Assembly: GCA_907163375.1 (NCBI GenBank)
Contig: CAJQUW010007817.1
Location: forward strand, 124,001 to 188,000
DNA: 64,000 bases
Direction: 5' to 3'
From: Prostheceraeus crozeri
Taxonomy: Eukaryota; Platyhelminthes; Polycladida; Euryleptidae
Numbering within the stretch: the stretch's first letter is position 1; every line of letters starts with the position of its first letter. Under the pieces are notes generated by a model that made no database searches, had not been told where the DNA came from, and was given only the letters and a program-made list of their open reading frames with translations. Both the position numbers and the translations under genes were made by a program. Below, piece after piece: positions 51,342 through 61,635 of this stretch.

Positions 51342-51802
51342 TGAGTTGGTTGACTGCTGACGATATTAAGACTAAAGTGCAGCGTAATGCAGACGAAGCG
51401 ACGTTGAAAGCTTTCGATAATGTCTATTCACTCGATACCTTACCACCTGCAGTAAATCACTATCCCATCTTTATTGTGCTAAACACTCATTCGCAGAATT
51501 TAGGCGGTGAGCATTGAAAAGCGATCTTTATTGGAGAAGACCGACGTGGTGAACTATTTGACTCTCTTGCTCAACCTCCAAATATACCAACACAGCAGTG
51601 GTTGAGAAAACATACGCGTCAATATCAGCGAAATGAACGCATACTACAACATCCACTTTCATCAACGTGTGGTGCTTTTGTACTGTACTTCATCTTAAAA
51701 CGTTTACATGTATCTCGATTTGCATCTATTATTCAAAACTTTTCATGTAATCCATCCTCTAATGAAAAAATGATTTGTAAGTTCTATCATGATTTGAAAT
51801 AA
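51341..51802 (+). pseudogene. Polinton family 2 adenain-like protease
   Basis: About 150 residues starting MSWLTADDIKTKV. The C5 protease pattern is visible: GGEH (catalytic His) near residue 57, ELFDSLAQPP (acidic residue) near 75, and HPLSSTCGAFVLYF (oxyanion and catalytic Cys) near 115. It would cleave virion precursor proteins. The start overlaps the capsid stop by one base. Fossil element. Confidence 0.9.
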
Positions 51803-51843
51803 AAACATCATGTTGGAAAAATTGTTTTTTATTTTACAATCCG

Positions 51844-52374
51844 CTAGGTACGTACATACTCAATGAGATAGTCTAGGATCACATTTGCTTGTACATGAGA
51901 TTTTAGTCCAGTAATGATCACTTTACTATTATGAAAGATTGCCACATGCACAGGTAACCAACAACTAATGAGAGCTGCAGGAAAAAGTTCGGGTTCATAA
52001 CACAAATTGTTATTGCTGGTACGAATCTTCAAAAATGATAGACTGTCACTCAATTGAGTAGAGATCACCATATTGTCCACAGTCAGATTCGACATCACAC
52101 ACCTCTCCCTCTTCCATATCCGACGTAGTAGTCTTTGTAGCTCTAAGCGCATTGACTGCGCCGATAAATGAGAAAGGGCGCCGAGAATCTGTACAGTCCC
52201 ATTTGGGAAGAGTTGAAGATTCCGTGAATTGTTCATCTTCACCACTAACATTTGAGGTCGGCCCGGGTAATACTTGCTGTTTGGAAGGTGTTTGTGCAAT
52301 GTTGTGAGATCGATTTTGGTGTAGAGTCTGAAGCGACGGAGAATGTTGACGATGGTGTAGCGATGGCGCTTCAT
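51844..52374 (-). CDS. Polinton family 2 TATA-binding-protein homologue
   Basis: A complete 176-residue frame with the length of a TBP core and its two-fold repeat. First repeat (about 7-86): 'IVNILRRFRL', 'YYPGRPQMLVVKM', LFPNGTVQILGA, then a long helix. Second repeat (about 95-176): 'LTVDNMVISTQL', YEPELFPA (identical to the TBP hallmark YEPELFPG except the last residue), IFHNSKVIITG and a C-terminal helix. TBP binds TATA elements and nucleates transcription. The element itself has TATA boxes. The frame overlaps the gene at 52,046-52,696 in another frame. Start chosen because the preceding sequence has no TBP similarity. Confidence 0.85.
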   Translation of the reverse strand: MKRHRYTIVNILRRFRLYTKIDLTTLHKHLPNSKYYPGRPQMLVVKMNNSRNLQLFPNGTVQILGALSHLSAQSMRLELQRLLRRIWKRERCVMSNLTVDNMVISTQLSDSLSFLKIRTSNNNLCYEPELFPAALISCWLPVHVAIFHNSKVIITGLKSHVQANVILDYLIEYVRT

Positions 52375-52696
52375 GATGAAAGAATGAGTAAATTGAGCGA
52401 TGTACCTTTCTTTTATACTTTTCCCAACTACCTTGATGAAATGTGAAGTTAGTATGAAGTTGGGAATGATAGAGTTGAATTCGCCGATTGTTGAGGCGCA
52501 GCCAGATGCGATTTCCAATACGTGAATGTCTTTTCATATAGAAGTATTTCAACTCCTTCATGATATGATGTAGAGATTGAAAATGACGATAAGATAAAGC
52601 AAACTCTCTTCTCACATTTCCAGTTGAATCTTTGAAATAGACGTTTCGATCATGATCCGTTTCAATACGTTGTAGGGAATCTAATTTCCAACTCAT
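52046..52696 (-). CDS. Polinton family 2 paralogue pair member A, possibly PC4-like
   Basis: A 216-residue frame. Residues 1-105 (MSWKLDSLQRIE...WEKYKRKVHRSI) are related to the neighbour at 52,719-53,087. The pattern 'YFKDSTGN..REFALS..HFQSLHHIM' recalls the KGISL...W..L core of the PC4 single-strand-binding coactivator, but this is a weak inference. The last 105 residues are Ser/Pro/Gln/acidic-rich and probably disordered, and they overlap the TBP-like gene in another frame. Confidence 0.6.
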   Translation of the reverse strand: MSWKLDSLQRIETDHDRNVYFKDSTGNVRREFALSYRHFQSLHHIMKELKYFYMKRHSRIGNRIWLRLNNRRIQLYHSQLHTNFTFHQGSWEKYKRKVHRSIYSFFHHEAPSLHHRQHSPSLQTLHQNRSHNIAQTPSKQQVLPGPTSNVSGEDEQFTESSTLPKWDCTDSRRPFSFIGAVNALRATKTTTSDMEEGEVCDVESDCGQYGDLYSIE

Positions 52697-52718
52697 GGTG
52701 CGTGGTAGTCATGTCTGA

Positions 52719-53087
52719 TTAAGATTTGCATAGTAGGGCGATGAACTCACGACGAATAAATGTCATGATGGAGCGATGTATGTATCTTCTATACTTCTCC
52801 CAATTGTATTTGCGAAATGAGAAACAGTTTGCGGAATGAGAATGGCAGATTTGAATTTCATTTCTGTTATGTTGAAGCCAAACTTGATCACCCAAGGAGA
52901 TGAATCTTAATGTTTCAAAATATTCCAAATCCCTCATGATATCATTGAGGTTGACAAATTGTCGCCATGTTAATGTAATACCTCTTGATGTATGACCATG
53001 AGAATTTTTGAAATGTACGTTTCCATCACGATCAACTCTGATATATTGTAGAGAGTCCAAAATCCAAGTCTTCATGATGTTATGCAA
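52719..53087 (-). CDS. Polinton family 2 paralogue pair member B, possibly PC4-like
   Basis: A 122-residue frame. Shared with member A: 'LDSLQ.I..D.D.NV.FK.S', an LTWRQF..L..IM helix, 'LGDQVWLQ.N..EIQ', and 'WEKYRRYIHRSIM'. The two genes are tandem, probably a duplication, and read toward the TBP-like gene. Together the three would form a transcription-linked module. The second half with the 'WEKY' helix could be a partner-binding part. Confidence 0.6.
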   Translation of the reverse strand: MHNIMKTWILDSLQYIRVDRDGNVHFKNSHGHTSRGITLTWRQFVNLNDIMRDLEYFETLRFISLGDQVWLQHNRNEIQICHSHSANCFSFRKYNWEKYRRYIHRSIMTFIRREFIALLCKS

Positions 53088-53110
53088 AGCCGCAGATCAG
53101 CAATATAAAA

Positions 53111-54508
53111 ATGTCGTTTTATCATATTTTGCTTAGCAATGTGGCTATAAAGAGATTCGCTAGTAATCGAGTCGCACTCTTTTCTACTCCCATTGATCAT
53201 ACACAACAGCTAAATGGAAATTGGGAAGTGGGTGTCACTCAACTTGTTTATAGCAACTGTGTCTATACTTTTGATCATGAGGTAATGACTATTAATATGA
53301 GGCGTACAGCTGCTTATCAATGTGAAAAGGGGTGCCGAGTATACATTCCACAGTGGCCAAAGAAAGATCTCTTATCATGTAAAAAGTTTATATATGATTT
53401 CTTGAATAAAGCGTGTAAACATATTGTCCAATTTACTCCGCACAATGATGATCATAATTATGTACATCATGTAGTTGAGAAAGATTGGATTGTTGGTTTA
53501 AGTCCAAGTTTAAGAAATGATTTAGGTTACCTCGCTAGCGCCTTAACAAGCTATGATAATTTTAACGTTAATTACCACATAAGTGGTCATAAACAGTTAA
53601 TATATCGAGAGGAAGCTTATTATGTAGATCTTATTCCAAAAAATGAGAAGACGTTGGTGAAGAAGATTGTGATTAAGCCAAGAAAGACAAACATGACTCC
53701 TGAAACATTATTGGTGAAATTTAATTATCTCCTTCGAGTTGATGGTAAACAAGTGGCAACATTGACTTATATCAAATCATCTAATCATATTGCAATAAGT
53801 AAATTAAATGATGATGATCTAGTATTAGTTTGTTCAAAAGATTTTCATCAGTTCTTACGACATCGTTCTGCAGCTGTTCATGGAAAATCTGATATGCAAC
53901 ATTTACCATGTGAAAGGCCAAATCAATTTGATACAGAATGGACCGTATCTTTATACAGAAAGTGTGTAGAGCCTTTCGGTGGTATCTTACATGAAACAAG
54001 AGTGTTGATGCCTCGCATTATTACTTCGGTTAAATTGGTTGTAGATTATTTAAATGAAGTGATTAATAAGCAACATATTTCATTTTCTGAAAAAGAAGGT
54101 ACTTTGTCTCTCACTATAAGTGGAAAAGGTATTGAACTAATTATGGATAAAACTCTAATGGACATTTTGGGTTTTGATCAAAATATCTTTAAAAGTGGTA
54201 CTGTAACCAAAGCTAGCGGAGACATGTCGCTATCCCGTCGTATTAACTATTTTCAGATATATTCCAATATTGGTGAAGATGTACGTGTGGGAGATGTTGA
54301 AGCTCCATTGCTAGCAATGATACCATACCAGCCAAAAAGCTGCAGTATTTTATCTGAGCATACTTTCAAGAAAGTGCATTGTACAAAGCTGAAATCAAAC
54401 TACATCCCACAAATTGATAGTGCCATTTATGATGATGCTGGTGCGTTGATTCCTTTTCATAAAGATGCTGTGACAAGTATCACACTCCATTTCCGAATGA
54501 AGAGTTAA
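53111..54508 (+). CDS. Polinton family 2 penton-like protein 1
   Basis: A 465-residue intact frame. An N-terminal segment, LSNVAIKRFASNRVALFSTP...LNGNWEVGV, is shared with the next gene and is typical of a large Polinton structural family. A C-terminal beta-rich domain carries 'FSEKEGTLSLTISGKGIELIM', 'LMDILGFDQ' and a final 'SITLHFRMK'. These proteins are usually regarded as penton or minor capsid proteins. Nine bases separate it from its paralogue. TATAAAA occurs directly before the start. Confidence 0.65.
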   Translation: MSFYHILLSNVAIKRFASNRVALFSTPIDHTQQLNGNWEVGVTQLVYSNCVYTFDHEVMTINMRRTAAYQCEKGCRVYIPQWPKKDLLSCKKFIYDFLNKACKHIVQFTPHNDDHNYVHHVVEKDWIVGLSPSLRNDLGYLASALTSYDNFNVNYHISGHKQLIYREEAYYVDLIPKNEKTLVKKIVIKPRKTNMTPETLLVKFNYLLRVDGKQVATLTYIKSSNHIAISKLNDDDLVLVCSKDFHQFLRHRSAAVHGKSDMQHLPCERPNQFDTEWTVSLYRKCVEPFGGILHETRVLMPRIITSVKLVVDYLNEVINKQHISFSEKEGTLSLTISGKGIELIMDKTLMDILGFDQNIFKSGTVTKASGDMSLSRRINYFQIYSNIGEDVRVGDVEAPLLAMIPYQPKSCSILSEHTFKKVHCTKLKSNYIPQIDSAIYDDAGALIPFHKDAVTSITLHFRMKS

Positions 54509-54517
54509 TGCAAAAGT

Positions 54518-56068
54518 ATGCTAATATATTTTTCCAATGTGAATAATATGGAAAGTGAAAATAAGGACTCGTTTCTAATCTACTTGCCCAGTAATGCTTC
54601 TATGAATAAATTTCCCAAAAATAAACCATCAGACTATCGAGTAGAATTAAATCGCCCACTGAATTTAGAAGGTGAATGGGAGGTTGGCGTTTCTAGTATT
54701 TGCTATGATAGCAATATTCAGAATGTGAATGATTTGGAAGAAATGATATTGACTCCTCGCACCCATGATGGAATAACGATGAATAATGCATTCCAGTTCC
54801 CATACAATTTAACATCAGATGGAAAGTGGAACTATGAATGGATTCAGATAAAATCAGATTCTTATGAACCATTTGGGAATGAGAAAATTATTAAGGCATT
54901 CAACAGTGGTAATACTTCCATCATGAAGAATAAAAATTAGAAAGCTTATGAGTTTACTATCTATCATTGGAGTGGGAGACAGTTCCTCCGCTTTCATTCT
55001 TTTACTAAAGGTCTTACGCTGAGGTTGGATAATGAATTCTATCCACATCTTGGTTTTGGTCATGGACTACATCTAACGTCAATTGCTACTGCAAATGTTA
55101 AAAAAGTTTATTCAAATCGAATCAACAAATTTCATTATAGATTTAAAATATTTGATGAAGATGTTGTAGAATGCGATGAACGCATCATTTTGAAAAAGCG
55201 TGGTGTTCAACCTTTATCACTTATTGAGTTAGTAAAACGATGGAATGAGACTGTGGGTAAGAAGTATGGAGAGAAAATTATGGCGGACAAAAATAAGTTG
55301 GTCATTCAGAAATATAATGACAAACTTACAGTTTATTTCTCTCCAACCTTGCGTCATTTTGTAAGACATTATACACCTATTATTGGAAGCGGTGTGGTGT
55401 ATGCTTCTCATGAATATCACACTAAAGCTGATTCAGTTAATGATGAATGGTGGGTGGACATCTATGGCGATCGCATCAAGAAAATTTACCACTCTTATGA
55501 AAGATCTAAAGTTGCTATCAATATAATGCCGCGTCTATATCATACAGTTGAAAGCTTCATTCATGTAGTAAATCCTTATATGCAACAGAAGTTGAAGCAT
55601 GTGATGAAAAGTAAATATGATGTAAAGACACACCACATTTCGTTTTCAATTGAAAATCAACGCGTTGTTCTGAAACTGGGTGATGACATTCAATGTCAAT
55701 TGAGTAAAAATTTGAAAAAAATCTTTGGTTTTTCAATGCTACAAACTGTGTTTGCTGCTGCGCATACGATTGGTATAGAAACACCAATGACACTTGATAA
55801 ACATGAACAGCACCTTTACATTCAAAGTGATTTGATTCTACCTATTTCTGTTGGTGAGAAAAAAGAATACATTTTGCGTGATTTCATTCATGATAAAGAC
55901 GCTTCATATGGAATAGTCGAGAAGATGTTTGAATCTATTTTCTATCATCCCGTCGTCAAACAAACTATATCCTCTATTGCTATCAAAATTACCAATGGTT
56001 TACAAGAGTGCATCCATGTGAAAGATACTAAATCCCTCGTAACTTTAGTGTTTCGGAAAACAAAGTGA
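54518..56068 (+). pseudogene. Polinton family 2 penton-like protein 2
   Basis: About 510 codons, paralogous to the preceding gene: 'FLIYLPSNASMNKFPKNKPSDYRVELN..L.L.GEWEVGV' at the start matches its N-terminus, and 'HHISFSIENQRVVLKLGDD', 'LKKIFGFS' and a final 'SLVTLVFRKTK' match its C-terminal domain. Two copies in tandem suggest two capsid vertex components or two receptor-binding variants. Part of a fossil element. Confidence 0.65.
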
Positions 56069-56231
56069 AGTCTTTATACAACATTTATTGAAATATGTAC
56101 ATGAATGTGAAGCAATAGACTTTATACAACATCCACTGAAAATATATACATGAGCGCACTTCAATAAACATTGCTATATACAAAAAGTCTTTTTACTTCG
56201 TGAAGGGTGGAAATATACAGGGATAGGAAAA

Positions 56232-56360
56232 ATGTCTTTCAGTGGAAAAGTCATCACATGGGGAATGTACAGATGTGGACACATATTCACGAGGAAAAAA
56301 CAATCTCATGCGATACATAAAACAACAATGTTTATCTACAGAAATCAACATCAAAATACT
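56232..56360 (+). pseudogene. C2H2 finger fragment like the PolB leader
   Basis: Contains RCGHIFTRKKQ, matching the finger DCGHIFTRKWD that precedes PolB near 60,100. It lies on the plus strand between the convergent penton-like and PolB genes. A small finger gene or a duplicated piece of the PolB leader; too short to decide. Listed as a fossil. Confidence 0.4.
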
Positions 56361-56621
56361 AAGTTAAGGATGATTATGCTAAGACGTCTCCTGAATGTGG
56401 TAGTGTGGGTTTAATTCTTTTGGATGGTGGTATGCCTGTATCAGGATGTCCATGTGGAAGAGATATGTTATGTCCTATCCAACACCTCTTATCCTCCCAT
56501 GCTGAAAGCGCCCGTTTCTTAAAAGTATAAGTTTTGATCTCATGCGACTTAGATTTTAAGATTGTCATATTGACAAACGTTATATTTTTATTTCTATAGG
56601 CTCCCTTGAAATTCTTATGTT

Positions 56622-59600
56622 TCATGATTTGCACAATGGATTTGATATGCCTTTAGCGCGCTTAATGCTATCATCACTATCCTTTAATTTCATAGAATAC
56701 ATTTTAGGGCGGAGGAGAATCATTTCAGCTATCTCCTTCCCTGCTGTTTCATCCTGAAAACAACCAAGTTTGGCCTTATTTTTGATGGAGTATAGTGGAT
56801 GATCAGCAGGATAATTTGATCTATCAAAATATCTTTCTAAAGATTTTCCTACTTCATTAAAATTTAAATCTTTTTGAGTGGCAATACCTAAAAAGAAACT
56901 ATCTGTGTCACCACCCAACAAACGAACCTCTTTTACGAGAGGACACGGTTTTAGTATTTTATAGAAGAGTTGATACATTTCAAGCTTGGAGTAATCTAGA
57001 ACAGCTTGACCAATATAGATGGGTTTGCACAACTCAACTTCAGATTTTATCATTTTAATACCTACAAGATCCTCATCGATTATGTCTCTATCGATGAATA
57101 GAGGTGATGAGGTCAATTTGTGATACTTTTGATCATCATTAACTAGTTTGTAGTTTACGCGCTTTCTAACATCCTCCATCGTCTTACCAAATAGACTGTT
57201 GTTCTTATATTTATAAAAATCTTTTTCAAAATTATTTTGGGCGAGTGCACGTTTCTGGCTGTTACTATCTATGTAGGGTTTGAGGAAGGCTTTCTGTCTA
57301 AATTTAATAATGCGGTGAACTCTTTTTAAAATCATGCCCATTTCTAAATAAAATTTTAAGATGCTAAAGTGGACTAGATAGTTTTCTTTATCATATTGAG
57401 TGAGCAAAAGTTTGCGGCAAGGCTTATACTTGGGTTGTTCACATGATTCTAAATCTTTATGAAATTGTTTCATAAAGTCGGAAACATATCTTTACTCACT
57501 TCACCTGATTCGGGTGCGAGTGGAAAATCTACGGTTTTATGTTTAATATTATTTGGATAGATTAGATCTATCTCAAAATAATATTCCCAATCACCTTCAT
57601 CTGGAATTGCTAGTATGTTAGAAGGGTTGGAGAAATGTTGAATTTCACTATCATCTAACCAGCTAAACTCAGAGTGAGGTAGCGGTTTGGATAATGAACT
57701 ACCATACAAATTATTTTGATCATAATACTTAAGATGGGTATGATCATTACCTACTGTTTCAGATTTTAACCTATGTTTATTTACAAATGTGAGACCACCG
57801 CGAATTCCTCGCTCAAATAAATTATACATCTCTGGATCTTGTAAGAGATGAATGGTCTCACCAGTCATTTTAAAAGCAGACTTAAATGATATGGCTGGTA
57901 GACTGACAAAGTGGACGCGATCTAACTTATCTTCTTCTAATGCCACTCGTCGAAACTCCTGAAATACATCAGCCAGCAAAAATACATCTAACTTAAGGTA
58001 GGCAATCATATATTCGCCAAATGTATGGCAGTCAAATTTTATCCATGCATCTTGTGCATGATCATAATCTTCAGTCTTACATTCTGCGCCGGTCAAATCA
58101 TTTTTAAATTTATCTATGGGCGGAAGAGAAGTCTCGCCGAGTTTACTAATCGCATCAAAATATGCATATGGAAAGACTCCTTTCCGTGTGATGACTTCAT
58201 CGGTTAGATTTGGATATTGTTTCTTAAGATTTTGTGTTAGTGGAAGAGACTTTAGATTTTGTACGAGAGAGGCCAGTGATGCAGTCATAAATTGGTAGGA
58301 ATCTAAAAATTTTATATCAAAATAGACCGTCTTATTTGATTTAGTTTTATCGACAGGCACTTTTGCTGTCATGGCCATAAACTTCTCTCTCGTTTGTGCT
58401 ATTACATCAAGCTTCCACTCTTTCATTTGACCTAAACCTCCTTTTATTATCATATGGCTGTCGTAGCCCTTGAAATTATGGAAAATGACGGGTAATGTAC
58501 GCCGTTTCATCCTAAGTGAAAAATTGCATTTTGAACAGAGTGCGTTTCTAAATTTACCAGTGATGTGATCATGGTCGCGCACTTTCTTAATCTTATCATC
58601 GTCAAATGTTTTCCTACATTTGGGGCAAACGCTGCAACTATCAAATTTTGCTTGATCATCTGCTGTCATATGCAATGATCTGCGATAGAGTTCACCATCA
58701 TGTTTTTGTTGAAATTTTACAGCCTGTTCGAGGAATTGTAGGAATTGGTAAATACAATCCTCACCTTGCCAGAAGCGCATTTTATTTTGCCTACTCCTAA
58801 AGTGATCATGCCATACTTCATAGCAGGAAATGGCTGCTGGTCGATGGATGTTATCATCGATATAACATTCGATGTCAGCATAGATGACACGAAGAGGACT
58901 TAGTTCATCGCCATTCTCTCTATATGAAAACTCCTTATCTTTGGGCATGCGTTCCATTTGCAGTTTAACTCGCTTACACCACTCATAATGAGTTTCAAAT
59001 TTAGTTTTCCTCCTAAAGTGGCGAATACATCTGTCGCAGTAATATAACTCTCTACTAGAGTTTTCTAAGTGGTGGTATAAGCGAGAGATTTTGGGAATAC
59101 CGCAGTAGTGCCATTCCTCACTATCATTCTGTTTTACTAATAACAGGTTTACTGTACGTTCATAACAACTCGAACGCGAGTTGTAGCACACACCCTTCAA
59201 TCCTTTTTCCCAAACATGGAGAACTATTTTAATGTTGTTCAATTTTTCAAATTTTTCTATATCTTTAATTTTCATATCGTCACTATTACAGTCATCGAAG
59301 TTTAATTCATTCTCCCACTGCCTATAGCTATATGTGCTATTTCGATTCGCATTGATGTCATTATAGTGGTGATTGGAGAGGACAGCATATTTAAAACATT
59401 GCGATTCGCAATCGACATTGATGACTGCTGTTTTGTTTTTTAAATTTTTTGGAAGTTTAAAGGAGCCTCGACCACTATGATTTCCTAATAAACTGATTTT
59501 AAATAAGGCGGACTCAATGCCGTCAAAAATGAGACCGCTATCGCGCTCGTTAAATTTATCAATACTTAATTTTAATCCTTGGATGTGAAAATTTATCCAA

Positions 59601-60186
59601 GACTCATAGTCTACAACCTCGGTTGCAGGAGAGGAGGGTATGTGAAACTCCAACCTCTCTATTATTTGTCCAGTATGGTGGTCGATTTTTACATATTTTA
59701 TTTTAAGATAGATGAGCGCCTTCATCCTAAAATTGTCTAAATTGTTGAAGAGCGCTTCTATCAATGATGAATTTTGATGAAACCATTCCTCAAAGTTAGC
59801 AATGGTTTCTGAGGAGTCCATCTGGTAGTTCCTCACTAAATTATTTATGGACACTTCAGTGAGTCGGATAGAGGAGGTGCCGTTGGTGTAGGTATCGTTC
59901 GTGTGTGTATGTTGAAGTCTGTGCGAAGATAGTTCAAAACGTGTCTCGAAAGACTGAGCGCACAAGTCGCAAGAAAAGGAGACGACGTTAACAGAATCAT
60001 CCCCACCTTCGAGATTGATGCCGGCTTAGGTCGACAAACACCTCGCTTGATGTGTCGGGTGAGATCCCATTTCCTCGTGAAGATGTGCCCACAGTCAGCA
60101 CATTCCCACTCGTTGCCATGTCGCGACAGTTCTGAGGTGGAACTCACATCACCTGAAAGAGAAATCATTCTATCATCTCTGTTCAA
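56622..60186 (-). pseudogene. Polinton family 2 protein-primed DNA polymerase B
   Basis: The largest gene, about 1,150 codons. The leader has a C2H2 finger (CADCGHIFTRKWDLTRHIK) and a second Cys/His cluster. Then come the N-terminal domain related to 45,868-46,287; Exo I VIYADIECYID; a zinc/HNH-like insert DHDHITGKFRNALCSKCN; Exo II IFHNFKGYDSH; Exo III KLDVFLLADVF; motif A YYDQNNLYGSSL; motif B KNNSLFGKTM; motif C GGDTDSFFLGI. Unlike family 1, motif C carries no intein. Little is missing, but the gene is broken and is a fossil. Confidence 0.93.
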
Positions 60187-60515
60187 GCCTCAGTGTATTG
60201 TTACAACCTACCTTGACTCAATAACTCTAAACTTTCCTCGAGAAGGGAGGGCGTTGGTGATGAAGTTGATGCCTGAAATTGAGGAAGATGCTATTAGCCA
60301 CACGTTTGAGGGAGATGAGAGAGGAAATCTTCAACTTACCATTTCAACGAAATCAAGATTAAGGTTGATACTTCAACAAGATAGAGACTTCACTCAAATT
60401 TGGAATTCACGAGATAGCAGTTCACTTGTACACCTCAAATAATAACAGAATTCGCTAGAGAACACTTCACTTATACGTCTCAAAGACAGCGCGAAATGAT
60501 ACGGATGTCACTTTA

Positions 60516-60546
60516 CATATATACTTTCATATTCATCATTCATTGG
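60516..60546 (-). promoter_or_regulatory. CCAAT-TATA promoter of PolB
   Basis: On the minus strand CCAATGAATG (60,546 downward) is followed by AGTATATATG (60,525-60,516). The distance between the two boxes is about 17 bases, as at the left promoter. About 330 bases of leader precede the first PolB codon and include an ATG directly followed by GTAAGT near 60,344, so a 5' intron is possible. The same interval must also serve the divergent gene at 60,621. Confidence 0.6.
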
Positions 60547-60620
60547 CTGTTTATTCTGATTGATTGCTTGTTGATACTTAAGAATTAGAAAACATTTCAA
60601 AGTCATTATTCACAGTCAAC

Positions 60621-61070
60621 ATGACAAGCGCTCCGACAACACCAAATACAAAATTCTCTTCTCCATGCTCAACACCAAAGGCGCTCGTTGCACCAAACTC
60701 TCCAACGAAGGGGAAGGTAGAGAAGATGTACCGACTGGACAATATCAGAAAGTTATCATAACCAGCGGACGAGGAAGAGGAGAGTGTATGTGAGAAGGAG
60801 TGTCCCGACTTAACAGGCGTGAGGTGGAAGTATCTCCAGTACGATACTGACGATGTGATGGAGATCACCAGCTCGAAATTCCTCCACCAATTATGGGAGT
60901 AGTACACCCCTAACTCCCAGCCACGAACTATGGCAGAGTGGGAGTATATTGACAAAGTGAGGCTCGCAGTGGAAGAACGATTAAAGCAACTGAACTGTTT
61001 TTGTTATCTATGTGAAGCCAGACTCTGGGACGATATTGACGATGAAGACCTTTTGAAATACATACCATAA
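60621..61070 (+). pseudogene. Polinton family 2 unknown right-end gene
   Basis: A gene of about 150 codons starting MTSAPTTPNTKFSSP, with a Ser/Thr/Pro-rich start, an acidic 'ADEEEESVCEKECPD' middle, and a conserved-looking end 'MAEWEYIDKVRLAVEERL' and 'FCYLCEARLWDDIDDEDL' with a C-x2-C pair. An AATAAA signal overlaps the stop (61,069-61,074). It is divergent from PolB. No family recognised. Confidence 0.5.
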
Positions 61071-61128
61071 TAAATTTTTATTTCGTATTATCTTTGCTTT
61101 CATACTGACTTACTTGAACGGGACTTCA

Positions 61129-61524
61129 GTGGATGATTTAACCATGTATACTTTTTCATTTGGAAATAGTAGCACGCTTAGTCTAACTTGTAAATCTTAT
61201 AACATTTCATATGGGCGATGATGGTAGATGAAATAGTGTTAAATAAAATTAAGATAGCTTACATGATTCTGGGATAGCAATCGACTGCGATCCATGTGTA
61301 AAGAGCTTGTTAGACTACGGATGGGGTTAAGTGGATGATTTAACCATGCATACTTTTTCATTTGGAAATAGTAGCACGCTTAGTCTAACTTGTAAATCTT
61401 ATAACATTTCATATGGACGATGATGGTAGATGAAATAGTGTTAAATAAAAATTAAGATAGCTTACATGATTCTGGGATAGCAATCGACTGCGATCCATGT
61501 GTAAAGAACTTGTTAGACTACGGA
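61129..61524. repeat. Two tandem copies of a 202-bp unit
   Basis: GTGGATGATTTAACCATG begins at 61,129 and again at 61,331, and the units continue nearly identically (only a few differences) to '..cttgttagactacgg'. The unit includes a short hairpin-like run but no frame. Near-identity means a recent duplication. It may mark the right end region of the Polinton. Confidence 0.92.
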
Positions 61525-61635
61525 AGAGAGAAGTGTGTTATGTTGCGTGTGGCGCGTGAGTGTCCTCCCATTTCATTTCATTCATCAATTCGTCTCATTG
61601 ATAGAGACAGGTAGAACTCATGGTTCTCATAACGT

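Larger units (their letters stand above)
44100..61530. mobile_element. Polinton/Maverick family 2 element, well preserved
   Basis: A gene-dense block of about 17 kb with the defining Polinton set: protein-primed PolB, retroviral-type integrase with chromodomain, packaging ATPase, adenain-like protease, double jelly-roll capsid and penton-like proteins, plus accessory genes. Genes overlap or abut by a few bases, as in viruses. It looks nearly complete but has roughly eight to ten breaks, so it is a fairly young fossil. Terminal inverted repeats were not identified, so both boundaries are approximate. It differs strongly from family 1 in base composition and sequence. Confidence 0.88.

Noticed and set aside
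60047-60442. 131-codon plus-strand frame opposite the PolB leader
   Set aside because: Antisense to the zinc-finger leader; the apparent Cys/His residues come from the other strand's finger. The part past 60,190 is not excluded but has no recognisable family.
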